In this document: positions 1 through 5,823 of the stretch, piece after piece | Position numbering within the stretch: position 1 is the first letter of the stretch | Layout of the letters: every line of letters begins with the position of its first letter | Origin: an uncultured Thermomicrobiales bacterium | GTDB lineage: Bacteria; Chloroflexota; Chloroflexia; Thermomicrobiales; UBA6265 | Direction of reading: 5' to 3' | DNA: 5,823 nucleotides | Assembly: GCA_902806375.1 (NCBI GenBank) | Contig: CADCWK010000180.1 | Coordinates: 1-5,823, forward strand | The notes under the pieces: model-generated | Told to the model about the DNA's origin: nothing | The model's database searches: none | Seen by the model: only the letters and a program-made list of their open reading frames with translations | Made by a program: the position numbers and the translations under genes

Positions 1-461
1 TCACTCACCGCGTCCGGGTAGGTACGCGTCAGTGCGTCCCGCTCGCCACGCTCGTAAGCCTCGAAGCGAAAACCCGGTGTCATGGTCGTGCCCATGAGCG
101 CAAATTCCCCTCCGTCCCGGAGCCGGCTCCCCTGCCAGACACCGCCAGGGACCAGGAACTGGACCGCCATGCCATGCAGGAGGTCCTGCCCCAATACCTG
201 CCGGCGGACCATCCCGTCCGGGTGGAGCAGCAGGAGATCCACGGGATCCCCCAGGTAGAAGTGGTACAGCTCGGCGTCCGGCAGGCGGTGGATCTCGGAG
301 AACGTGTCGGGGGTGAGGAAGTAGTAGATCGCCGTTGCCTGCGCCGTGCCGTCCGGCCCCGTCAGCCGCCACGTCTCCCGGTAGCGCCCACCCTCACCCT
401 CCAGTGGGACGAGACCGAGCAGATCGATGACGCGCTCGACCGTCAACCCGTGCTGGGCCAT
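1..461 (-). CDS. Cupin_5 / DUF985 family protein (3' end cut by window edge)
   Basis: The protein reads from ATG at 461 and 153 codons are visible before the left edge, with no stop yet. The family (cupin superfamily, yeast YML079w-like) is usually about 150-170 residues, so nearly all of it is present. Family landmarks in order: an N-terminal helix leading to GGRYRETWR (res 24-32), a strand AIYYFLT (44-50), FSEIHRLPDAELYHFYLGDP (54-73), DLLLLHPDG (75-83), QFLVPGGVWQGSRL (101-114) and TPGFRFEAYERG (128-139). H58, E64 and H67 line the expected jelly-roll pocket. The tryptophan often found before the conserved His is Tyr here. AAGGGA (468-473) sits 6 nt before the ATG, which supports this start. 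The family's biochemical role is not well established; sugar or small-ligand binding has been suggested, so I name no reaction. It probably acts in the cytoplasm, with no signal peptide seen. It lies downstream of tRNA-Glu on the same strand with no clear promoter between them. Confidence 0.9.
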   Translation of the reverse strand, partial: MAQHGLTVERVIDLLGLVPLEGEGGRYRETWRLTGPDGTAQATAIYYFLTPDTFSEIHRLPDAELYHFYLGDPVDLLLLHPDGMVRRQVLGQDLLHGMAVQFLVPGGVWQGSRLRDGGEFALMGTTMTPGFRFEAYERGERDALTRTYPDAVS

Positions 462-499
462 CGCGGATCCCTTCCCGTTCGACCTGGCGGGCACAGAGA

Positions 500-526
500 A
501 GCCGCCTGGACTGTCGTCCGGCGGCT
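500..526 (-). terminator. GC-rich stem-loop after tRNA-Glu, possible terminator or attenuator
   Basis: On the minus strand AGCCGCCGGAC (11 nt) pairs with GTCCAGGCGGCT across a 4-nt GACA loop, with one bulged A. It starts 7 nt beyond the encoded CCA of the tRNA and is followed by TCTCTGTGC, a poor U-tract. It may end the tRNA transcript or only slow it before the cupin gene 39 nt further on. The stem is certain; the terminator role is inference. Confidence 0.5.
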
Positions 527-533
527 GACCTCG

Positions 534-610
534 TGGTACCCCCAGCGGGATTCGAACCCGCGATCTTCACCTTGAAAGGGTGACGTCCTGGGCCGCTAGA
601 CTATAGGGGC
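534..610 (-). tRNA. tRNA-Glu (anticodon UUC), CCA encoded
   Basis: A complete cloverleaf reads on the minus strand. The acceptor arm GCCCCTA pairs with TGGGGGT, with G-U pairs at 1-72 and 6-67. The D arm is GTCT/AGGAC with loop AGCGGCCCA. The anticodon stem TCACC/GGTGA closes loop CTTTCAA, with anticodon TTC at its centre. The variable loop is AGATC, and the T arm GCGGG/CCCGC carries loop TTCGAAT. Discriminator A73 is followed by genomically encoded CCA (534-536). TTC decodes GAA/GAG, so this is tRNA-Glu. It lies 35 nt downstream of the comEC stop and upstream of the cupin gene, all on one strand. Confidence 0.97.
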
Positions 611-619
611 GGCTCGCAA

Positions 620-649
620 ACGATACCCTCCGGCCTTGCCCGGTGTCAA
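620..649 (-). promoter_or_regulatory. Predicted promoter of tRNA-Glu
   Basis: On the minus strand a perfect -35 hexamer TTGACA (649 to 644) is followed after 18 nt by TATCGT (625 to 620), which fits TAnnnT and matches 4/6 of the -10 consensus. The predicted start, at about 613-614, is only 3-4 nt before the mature tRNA 5' end. The TGA inside TTGACA is the stop codon of comEC, so the promoter begins in the end of the gene before it. Sequence match only. Confidence 0.55.
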
Positions 650-2133
650 CGCACCGGCACGCTCCGCCATCGCGTCGCGCGCGCCGCCGTGTCGACCAGG
701 CGTCCCAGCCACCGCCGTCCATCCCGGGACAGCAGCAGAACCGTGCCCGTGGCCAGCAGGAGTACCAGCGCCTTCCCGGTCGCCGCAAGCTCCGGGACGA
801 TGACGCTCGCCACAGGCAGGTCCGCCGCCGCCCCGGTCAGCGCGAGGATCGCCTGACCGAAGCCGCCGGCCACGGTCATCAGCGCCCCACCAGCGGCGGG
901 GCTGACGATCCCGAGCAGTGACCCGGCGAACGCGACCGGGAAGGCGATCGCCACCAGCGGCCCGACGACGACGTTGAGCGGTGCTGAAACGAGCGGGACG
1001 GACCCAAAGGTGAAGACCACGATCGGCAGTGTCGCGACCTGAGCGACGATTGCCCCATTCACCACGAGCCGGAACCCACTCCCGGGCCCGACGATCGATG
1101 TCCCGGCGGCGAGCGCCGCCAGCGCCACCGAGGCACTCAGTGAAAGCTGGAAACCGATCCGCCCGATCAACGCGGGATCGACCAGGAGCATCCCTGCGGC
1201 CGACAGGACGGCCGCCGCGAGGTAGTCGGGTCGGCGCCCGAACAGCGGGGCGGCGAGGGCGAGCGTAGCCATCAGAGCGGCACGCACGACCGGTGGTTCC
1301 AGACCCGTGACGGCGGCGTAGAGCCACACCGCGAGGACGACGGCCACCAACCAGAGGATGTGCCGGCGAAGGCCGATCGGGCCACCGACCGCCATCAGGA
1401 GAACCACGACGAGGGCGAGGTTGGACCCGCTGACCGCCGTGATGTGGCTCATCCCGGTCCGCCGGAAGTCGTCGGTCGTCTCCCGGGACAGGGCGCTGTC
1501 GTCGCCGACGACGAGCCCACCGAGCAGGATCCCCGCCTCGCCCGGGACGGCCCGGCGGAGTCGCTCCGCCAGGACGGATCCGAAGCCATACAGTTCCCGA
1601 AGCGGTCCCGTCCCAGGCCGCTCGACCCAGACGCTACGGCCGAAGACGCTCCCGGAAAGGCCCTGCTGACGCAGATAGCCGCGGTACCCCTGCTCCGCGT
1701 CTTCGACCGGCACGAGGTCCCCGGTCAGCCCAACGACGTCACCGTAGCCGACCGCTGGGGAGCGGGGGACGATGACTCGCACCACCCCATCCCCAGATGA
1801 CCAGTCCTCCCCTGATCGATACCGGCCGATCTCGACGTCGAACCGCTGGTACTGGAGGTCGGACTGCACGGGAGAGACGACGCGGCCCTCGATCCGGTCG
1901 ATCCCGGGAACGGTCGCCAGGGACGCCAACGGGGTGACGGTCTCCGCCCGGACCACTCCAACGGCGGCGATCCCGGCCAATCCCAACATCGCGACCGCGC
2001 GAGCCCTGGTCGCGGGGAAGGCGCCCCGGAGACCCAGCCAGGCGACCACTGGCACGAGTGACAGCACCGGCCACCAGCCCCCGCTCGCCATGACCCCGGC
2101 CACGAGGAACAAGCCGGCCCAGACACCGATCAT
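646..2133 (-). CDS. comEC: ComEC/Rec2-type DNA uptake channel, no C-terminal beta-lactamase domain
   Basis: This is an inner-membrane protein of 495 residues. In the family it forms the channel that passes single-stranded DNA into the cytoplasm during natural transformation. Residues 2-33 and 46-63 are hydrophobic segments. Residues about 75-170 form the soluble OB-like (DUF4131) region, with IEGRVV, GYGDVVGLTGDL and GYRGYLRQQGLSG. The Competence domain spans about 196-470. It includes LLGGLVVGDDSAL (203-215), GMSHITAVSGSNLALV (227-242), EPPVVRAALMA (279-289), RIGFQLSLSASVALAAL (325-341) and the QVATLPIVVFTFG segment (365-377). Many family members are 700-800 residues because of a C-terminal metallo-beta-lactamase domain. 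This one stops after a short basic tail, with no HxHxDH motif. The ATG overlaps the comEA stop (ATGA) and no Shine-Dalgarno precedes it, so translation is probably coupled to comEA. Confidence 0.95.
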   Translation of the reverse strand: MIGVWAGLFLVAGVMASGGWWPVLSLVPVVAWLGLRGAFPATRARAVAMLGLAGIAAVGVVRAETVTPLASLATVPGIDRIEGRVVSPVQSDLQYQRFDVEIGRYRSGEDWSSGDGVVRVIVPRSPAVGYGDVVGLTGDLVPVEDAEQGYRGYLRQQGLSGSVFGRSVWVERPGTGPLRELYGFGSVLAERLRRAVPGEAGILLGGLVVGDDSALSRETTDDFRRTGMSHITAVSGSNLALVVVLLMAVGGPIGLRRHILWLVAVVLAVWLYAAVTGLEPPVVRAALMATLALAAPLFGRRPDYLAAAVLSAAGMLLVDPALIGRIGFQLSLSASVALAALAAGTSIVGPGSGFRLVVNGAIVAQVATLPIVVFTFGSVPLVSAPLNVVVGPLVAIAFPVAFAGSLLGIVSPAAGGALMTVAGGFGQAILALTGAAADLPVASVIVPELAATGKALVLLLATGTVLLLSRDGRRWLGRLVDTAARATRWRSVPVR

Positions 2134-2876
2134 CGCGGCGCGGGTCCGGCGGTGATGAGGGGACGCAGCTCGTCGACCATGCCGGCCGAGATCCCGTCGA
2201 TCGCCTCGAGGTCGTCGATCGACGCGAACGGGCCGTGCTCTTCCCGGTGCGCGACGATCCGCTCAGCCAGGACGGGTCCGATCCGCGGGAGGGCATCGAG
2301 CTCCTCGACCGTCGCCGAGTTGATATCGACCAAGTCAGCGTCGGCGGCAGAGCGAAGGGTCGGTGTCGGACGGACCGGCGACTGGGCCGCAGGGGTCGGT
2401 GAGGGATCATCGGCCCGCGGCTGTGATGACGCGCCCTCGTCGCTCGGCGAGCTGGCACCAGGAACGGCTGCCTGGGGGTCGGTGTCCGTCGTGACGCCGA
2501 TCGGCTCGACCGCGACACCGGCGACGACTGCGGTCTGCTCCGGCACGAGCGCCGGGGGCCGTTCCGCCACCGTGACCCGCTCACCGTCGTCCAGCAGCCG
2601 GGCGAGATTCAGCTCGGCGGGATCCGCGTTCCCGGTGAACCCGCCGGCGGCGAGGATGGCGTCGTTCAACCGGGCGCCGGGTGGCAGCGTCAACACGCCC
2701 GGTGTCGCGACCGCCCCATCCACGACCACGATGACCGGTCGTTCGGCGGCGACGTCGACGATCACGATCGGGGGTGCGCGCCGTGCGTCGAGGGACCGCA
2801 GGGTCAGCGCGACACCGCTGGCGACGATGACCGCCACGATGACGACGAGAGCGAATCGGCTCACACCAGCGGGCAT
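2130..2876 (-). CDS. comEA: ComEA-type membrane-anchored DNA receptor (SLBB + helix-hairpin-helix)
   Basis: This 248-residue protein binds incoming double-stranded DNA at the outer face of the cytoplasmic membrane and hands it to ComEC. A single hydrophobic anchor (res 7-27) follows a short N-terminus. An SLBB domain follows (about 46-105: RPVIVVVDGAVATPGVLTLP, then RLNDAILAAGGF). Next comes a low-complexity Pro/Ser/Thr/Asp linker (about 106-178), then a tandem helix-hairpin-helix domain (182-241) with DINSATVEELDALPRIG and, in the second hairpin, IDGISAGMVDEL. The order is the classical ComEA architecture. The ATG at 2876 was chosen because GGAAGGGG (2886-2893) lies 9 nt upstream and the anchor begins at once. 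The frame stays open further up to 3101, but that extension would run through the divergent promoter and into mfd. It is first in the operon, with comEC overlapping its stop. Confidence 0.96.
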   Translation of the reverse strand: MPAGVSRFALVVIVAVIVASGVALTLRSLDARRAPPIVIVDVAAERPVIVVVDGAVATPGVLTLPPGARLNDAILAAGGFTGNADPAELNLARLLDDGERVTVAERPPALVPEQTAVVAGVAVEPIGVTTDTDPQAAVPGASSPSDEGASSQPRADDPSPTPAAQSPVRPTPTLRSAADADLVDINSATVEELDALPRIGPVLAERIVAHREEHGPFASIDDLEAIDGISAGMVDELRPLITAGPAPR

Positions 2877-2930
2877 CGCGACTGGCCCCTTCCGTAGAGA
2901 AGCTGACCTCGGTCCGGCCCGCCGTCCCCG

Positions 2931-2961
2931 CGGACAGGGAGACCACCGGCTGCGATATACT
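2931..2961 (+). promoter_or_regulatory. Predicted mfd promoter
   Basis: TATACT (2956-2961) matches 5/6 of the -10 consensus. CGGACA (2931-2936), which shares GACA with the -35 consensus, lies 19 nt upstream, a little longer than the usual spacing. The expected start is about 2967-2968, which coincides with the ATG of the leader ORF. Sequence match only; the -35 is weak. Confidence 0.5.
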
Positions 2962-2962
2962 A
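2957..2962 (-). promoter_or_regulatory. Candidate comEA -10 element
   Basis: On the minus strand TAGTAT fits TAnnnT and shares five base pairs with the plus-strand TATACT. The predicted start is about 2950, giving a comEA leader of roughly 74 nt. At 17-nt spacing the -35 position reads TTCCGC, which is poor, so an activator or an alternative promoter is possible. Confidence 0.3.
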
Positions 2963-2967
2963 CCGGG

Positions 2968-3039
2968 ATGAGTCCGGAGGCGGAAGACCGCCTGTCCGGC
3001 GTATCACGTTGCGGTTCTGGATCGAGGATCTGCCGGTGA
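2968..3039 (+). CDS. Putative 23-residue leader ORF coupled to mfd
   Basis: An ATG at 2968 lies 7 nt after the -10 TATACT, the spacing expected for a leaderless transcript, and no Shine-Dalgarno precedes it. The frame runs 23 codons, beginning MSPEAEDRLS and ending CGSGSRICR, to a TGA at 3037-3039. That stop overlaps the mfd GTG start as GTGA, the type of overlap that couples translation. Residues 3-11 are encoded by the hairpin at 2974-2999. I recognise no homologue. It may be a regulatory leader peptide or chance in a short region; two cysteines and a basic C-terminus are its only notable features. Function unknown. Confidence 0.3.
   Translation: MSPEAEDRLSGVSRCGSGSRICR
2974..2999 (+). other. 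Stem-loop near the 5' end of the predicted mfd transcript
   Basis: CCGG-AGGCGG pairs with CCGCCT-(GT bulge)-CCGG around an AAGA tetraloop, giving ten G/C-rich pairs. The flanks contain a direct repeat GTCCGG (2972-2977 and 2994-2999). No U-tract follows, so it is not an intrinsic terminator. If the transcript starts near 2967-2968, this is a 5'-terminal hairpin, of a kind that often stabilises mRNA. It is also a possible protein-binding palindrome. Confidence 0.55.
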
Positions 3040-5823
3040 CGCTCTCTGCCACGACCAACGCCCTGCGAGACCTGCCCGAGGTCCGGGCCATTCGCGACCA
3101 TCTCGACGAGCGTTCGGGTCGCGGCCGCCAGCGGATCAGTTTCGTCTCGCTGCCAGCCGCGGCCCGGCCGCCGGTGATGGCCGCCCTAATAGACGGGCGA
3201 CCGGAGACGACCCTCGTCGTGGCCTCCCGGAGCGACCGGGCCGAGAGCCTCGCCTCCGCACTGTCCGACTACCTGCCGGCTGACCGCACCGTCGCGGTCT
3301 GGCCATCACCCGAAGCCCTGCCCTACGAGCAGTTGCCGCTCGACAGCGCGCTCGCCGCCGAGCGGGTCGCCCTGCTCGCCCAACTGAATGCCGGCGGCGC
3401 GTCGGCCCCGGCGGCCCTCGTCGTGACGGTCCGTGGCCTCGTCCAGATCGTCATGGCCGCGGACGAGCTCCAGCGCCAGACGCTCACGATCCGGCCGGGT
3501 CAGCGACTCCGGATCGACGACGTCCTGACCTGGGCCACGACGGTCGGCTACCACCTTTCACCGCTGGTCCAGGAACCCGGGACCCTCGCCCGTCGCGGCG
3601 GGATCATCGACGTCTTCGTTCCCGGCACCCCCTTCCCGGTCCGGCTGGACTTCTTCGGCGACGAGGTCGACTCGATCCGGGCCTTCGACCCCAGCTCCCA
3701 GCGCTCGCAGGGGCGACTGAGCGAGACCGTCCTCCTGCCGCCGTCCGAACTCCCACTCTGGCGGATGGACCGGATCGCCCCCACCCTCCAGGCGCTCGCC
3801 TCGTCGGACCTGCGGGCCGAGATCGCCTCCGAGTGGCACCGGATGCTGGACCAGATCGCGTCCGGTCAGACGCCCGCCTCCGTCGACCTCCTCGCGCCAT
3901 ACCTCGTCCCGAAGCGGACGACCGTCCTGGACTACATGGCCCCGTCGGCCCTCGTCCTGATCGAGGAACCGCGGGCGGTGCAACTGGCGGCGACCTCGAT
4001 GGTCTCGCACGCCGCCGATGTGCTCGTGAGCGCGACGGGCAATGGCGAGCTGCCGGTGGGTCTGGAGCAGCCGTTCACCGACTGGCACACAGTCGAGGGG
4101 CTCCTTGGCAGGCACGACCAGGTCGCGTTCGGCGAGGCCGATGGGCACCTTGAGATCGACGTGCCGGCGATCGGGGATGCACCCCTCTTCGCCGGGCGCC
4201 TGGACGCGCTGATCGACGCCGTGATCCATCGCAGCGAGTCCGGCTCCTCGATCTACCTCGCGTCCGACCAGGGCGACCGGCTCGGCGAACTCCTGACCGA
4301 GCGTGGAGTCCCGTTCGACCTCGTGGATCGCGATGCCCCGGCCGACCCCGTCACGACGGGCCGGATCACCATCATCCGCTCGGACCTACCCGCAGGCTGG
4401 GAACTCGACACGGACGAGCGCTCGGTCATCCTCCTGACCGACCTGGAGATCTTCGGGTTCCGCAAGGCGACCCGCCGTACGCACCGTCGTCAGACCAGCG
4501 ACGCCGGCAGCAACGCGGCCGACTTCACCCCCGGCGAGTTCGTCGTCCACATCGACCACGGCATCGCCCAGTTCACCGGCCTCGTCCGCCTGGATGCATC
4601 CGGCGTCGAGCGGGAGTACATGCTGCTCGTCTACGCCAAGGGCGACAAGCTCTACGTTCCGGTCGACCAGAGCGACCGGGTCTCCCGTTACACCGGCGGC
4701 GGCGTCGAACCGGTCGCCTCACGGCTCGGCTCGGGCGAGTGGGTCCGGACCAAGACCCGCGTCCGGAAGGCGATCCGGGAGATGGCGTGGGAGCTGATCC
4801 AGCTCTACGCCGAGCGCGAGACCTCGGCTGGTCACGCCTTCCCCACTGATTCCACGTGGGACCTCGAACTGGAGGACTCGTTCCCCTACGAGGAGACGGT
4901 CGACCAGCAGAAGGCGATCGACAGCGTCAAGGCCGACATGGAGTCCGCCCTGCCGATGGACCGGCTCGTCTGTGGCGACGTCGGCTTCGGCAAGACCGAG
5001 GTCGCGCTCCGGGCCGCCTTCAAGGCCGTCAATGGTGGCAAGCAGGTCGCCGTGCTCGTCCCAACGACCGTCCTGGCCCTCCAGCACTTCCAGACCTTCA
5101 CCCAGCGCCTGTCGTCGTACCCGGTCCGGGTCGAGATGCTGTCCCGCCTCCGGGACAGGAAGGCCCAGCGCCAGATCCTGCAGGACCTCAAGGACGGCGC
5201 GATCGATATCATCATCGGCACGCACCGCATCGTGCAGGGGGACGTGACCTTCAAGGACCTCGGGCTCGTCGTCGTCGACGAGGAGCAGCGTTTCGGCGTC
5301 CGGCAGAAGGAATTCCTGAAGCGGTTCCGGACGGCTGTCGACGTGATCAGCATGAGCGCCACGCCGATCCCCCGGACGCTCCACATGTCGCTGGCCGGCA
5401 TCCGCGATATCAGCGTGATCGACACCGCCCCGCAGGCGCGGCTGCCCGTCCGGACGTTCGTGACGGAGTGGAGTGACCACCTCATCCGCGAGGTCCTCCT
5501 GCGGGAACTCGAGCGCGGCGGGCAGGTCTACTTCGTCCACAACCGGGTCCACGACATCGATCAACTCGCCCACAAGCTCCGGACGCTCGTCCCCGAAGCG
5601 CGCATCGGGATCGGGCACGGGCAGATGGACGAAGCCGTGCTGGAGGACGTCATCCTGTCGTTCGTCCGGCACGACTTCGACGTCCTGATCTCGACGACGA
5701 TCATCGAGTCGGGCATCGACATCCCCAACGTCAACACGATGGTGATCGACCACGCCGACGCCCTCGGGCTGACCCAGCTCTACCAGCTGCGCGGCCGGGT
5801 CGGCCGGAGCACCCAGCGGGCCT
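3036..5823 (+). CDS. mfd: Transcription-repair coupling factor Mfd (3' end cut by window edge)
   Basis: Mfd binds RNA polymerase stalled at DNA damage, pushes it off by ATP-driven translocation and recruits UvrA. The visible 929 residues cover most of a protein usually about 1,150 long. The N-terminal UvrB-homology region (to about 350) includes PYEQLPLDSALAAERVALL and LARRGGIIDVFVPG (184-197). The CarD-like RNA-polymerase-interacting domain begins FTPGEFVVHIDHG (497-509) and includes VPVDQSDRVSRY (541-552). Translocase motifs follow: Walker A GDVGFGKTE (647-655), GTHRIVQGD, DEEQ box (748-751), SAT (774-776), TTIIESG (887-893) and motif VI QLYQLRGRVGRS (914-925). The rest of the second translocase lobe and the C-terminal UvrA-masking domain lie outside. 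No catalytic residue is missing. The GTG start is supported by GAGGA (3024-3028) at 7 nt; an in-frame TTG at 3009 has no such site. Confidence 0.98.
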   Translation, partial: MTLSATTNALRDLPEVRAIRDHLDERSGRGRQRISFVSLPAAARPPVMAALIDGRPETTLVVASRSDRAESLASALSDYLPADRTVAVWPSPEALPYEQLPLDSALAAERVALLAQLNAGGASAPAALVVTVRGLVQIVMAADELQRQTLTIRPGQRLRIDDVLTWATTVGYHLSPLVQEPGTLARRGGIIDVFVPGTPFPVRLDFFGDEVDSIRAFDPSSQRSQGRLSETVLLPPSELPLWRMDRIAPTLQALASSDLRAEIASEWHRMLDQIASGQTPASVDLLAPYLVPKRTTVLDYMAPSALVLIEEPRAVQLAATSMVSHAADVLVSATGNGELPVGLEQPFTDWHTVEGLLGRHDQVAFGEADGHLEIDVPAIGDAPLFAGRLDALIDAVIHRSESGSSIYLASDQGDRLGELLTERGVPFDLVDRDAPADPVTTGRITIIRSDLPAGWELDTDERSVILLTDLEIFGFRKATRRTHRRQTSDAGSNAADFTPGEFVVHIDHGIAQFTGLVRLDASGVEREYMLLVYAKGDKLYVPVDQSDRVSRYTGGGVEPVASRLGSGEWVRTKTRVRKAIREMAWELIQLYAERETSAGHAFPTDSTWDLELEDSFPYEETVDQQKAIDSVKADMESALPMDRLVCGDVGFGKTEVALRAAFKAVNGGKQVAVLVPTTVLALQHFQTFTQRLSSYPVRVEMLSRLRDRKAQRQILQDLKDGAIDIIIGTHRIVQGDVTFKDLGLVVVDEEQRFGVRQKEFLKRFRTAVDVISMSATPIPRTLHMSLAGIRDISVIDTAPQARLPVRTFVTEWSDHLIREVLLRELERGGQVYFVHNRVHDIDQLAHKLRTLVPEARIGIGHGQMDEAVLEDVILSFVRHDFDVLISTTIIESGIDIPNVNTMVIDHADALGLTQLYQLRGRVGRSTQRA

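Larger units (their letters stand above)
2877..3035. promoter_or_regulatory. Divergent comEA / mfd control region
   Basis: This 159-bp gap separates the comEA start (minus) from the mfd start (plus). It holds the comEA Shine-Dalgarno (2886-2893), a TATACTA patch (2956-2962) usable as a -10 on either strand, a strong hairpin (2974-2999), a short leader ORF (2968-3039) and the mfd Shine-Dalgarno GAGGA (3024-3028, 7 nt before GTG). I see no repeat that clearly looks like a known repressor operator. Confidence 0.7.

Noticed and set aside
1..372. Minus-strand frame of 123 codons inside the cupin gene
   Set aside because: It is out of frame with a clear Cupin_5 match, and the translation is Gly/Pro/Arg-rich nonsense.
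534..610. tRNA-Glu as an integration site for a mobile element
   Set aside because: No integrase gene and no repeated tRNA 3' fragment is visible in the window.
1739..2584. A 281-codon minus-strand frame across the comEA/comEC junction
   Set aside because: The translation is Arg/Ser/Pro-rich and straddles two well-supported genes in another frame. Shadow.
2963..2999. GATGAGTCC followed by a stem resembles a hammerhead ribozyme core
   Set aside because: The CUGAUGA box is changed (GGGATGA) and no GAAA core strand follows the stem. Only the hairpin is supported.
2877..3101. N-terminal extension of comEA up to the ATG at 3101
   Set aside because: It would cross the divergent promoter and the mfd start and place 75 residues before the membrane anchor. 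The ATG at 2876 has a good ribosome site.
3558..4229. A 223-codon minus-strand open frame opposite the mfd N-terminal region
   Set aside because: It is an antisense shadow with no recognisable domain, no ribosome site worth noting and charged low-complexity composition.
4719..5753. A 344-codon open frame on the minus strand opposite mfd
   Set aside because: It lies wholly inside mfd, which has unmistakable helicase motifs. Its Asp/Val/Leu-rich translation is what antisense frames look like in GC-rich genes.

Overview
The window is GC-rich bacterial chromosome (roughly two thirds G+C by eye), densely coded, with no mobile-element, phage or CRISPR signature. Reading frames are strongly GC-biased at third positions, which produces many long antisense shadow frames. 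Gene content and protein style suggest a high-GC free-living bacterium. A Chloroflexota-like lineage (Thermomicrobia or Limnocylindria type) is my best guess, but nothing here proves it.

Layout. From a divergent control region at about 2877-3035, two units run outward. To the left (minus strand) lie comEA (2130-2876) and comEC (646-2133), which overlap by the four bases ATGA. They encode the membrane-anchored DNA receptor and the inner-membrane DNA channel of natural transformation. Next, still on the minus strand, come a tRNA-Glu(UUC) gene with CCA encoded (534-610), a GC-rich stem-loop (500-526), and a Cupin_5/DUF985 protein gene (1-461) that runs off the left edge. To the right (plus strand) lies mfd, the transcription-repair coupling factor, from a GTG at 3036. 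It runs off the right edge after 929 codons, just past helicase motif VI.

Regulation visible in the sequence. The 159-bp comEA/mfd gap contains one A+T-rich patch, TATACTA, that reads as a -10 element on both strands. This gives a plausible bidirectional promoter with predicted starts about 18 bp apart. The plus-strand start would fall on or next to the ATG of a 23-codon leader ORF (2968-3039), whose stop overlaps the mfd start as GTGA. A strong hairpin lies inside that leader ORF. The tRNA-Glu gene has a promoter-like TTGACA-18-TATCGT whose -35 box contains the comEC stop codon. The cupin gene has a clear Shine-Dalgarno sequence but no obvious promoter of its own.

Functionally the window pairs DNA uptake (ComEA/ComEC) with repair of transcription-blocking lesions (Mfd) around one short control region. 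The tRNA and cupin genes look like ordinary downstream neighbours. All genes belong to known families, so I see no new enzymatic system. The most unusual signals are the leaderless leader ORF coupled to mfd, the shared -10, and a ComEC without its usual C-terminal metallo-beta-lactamase domain.
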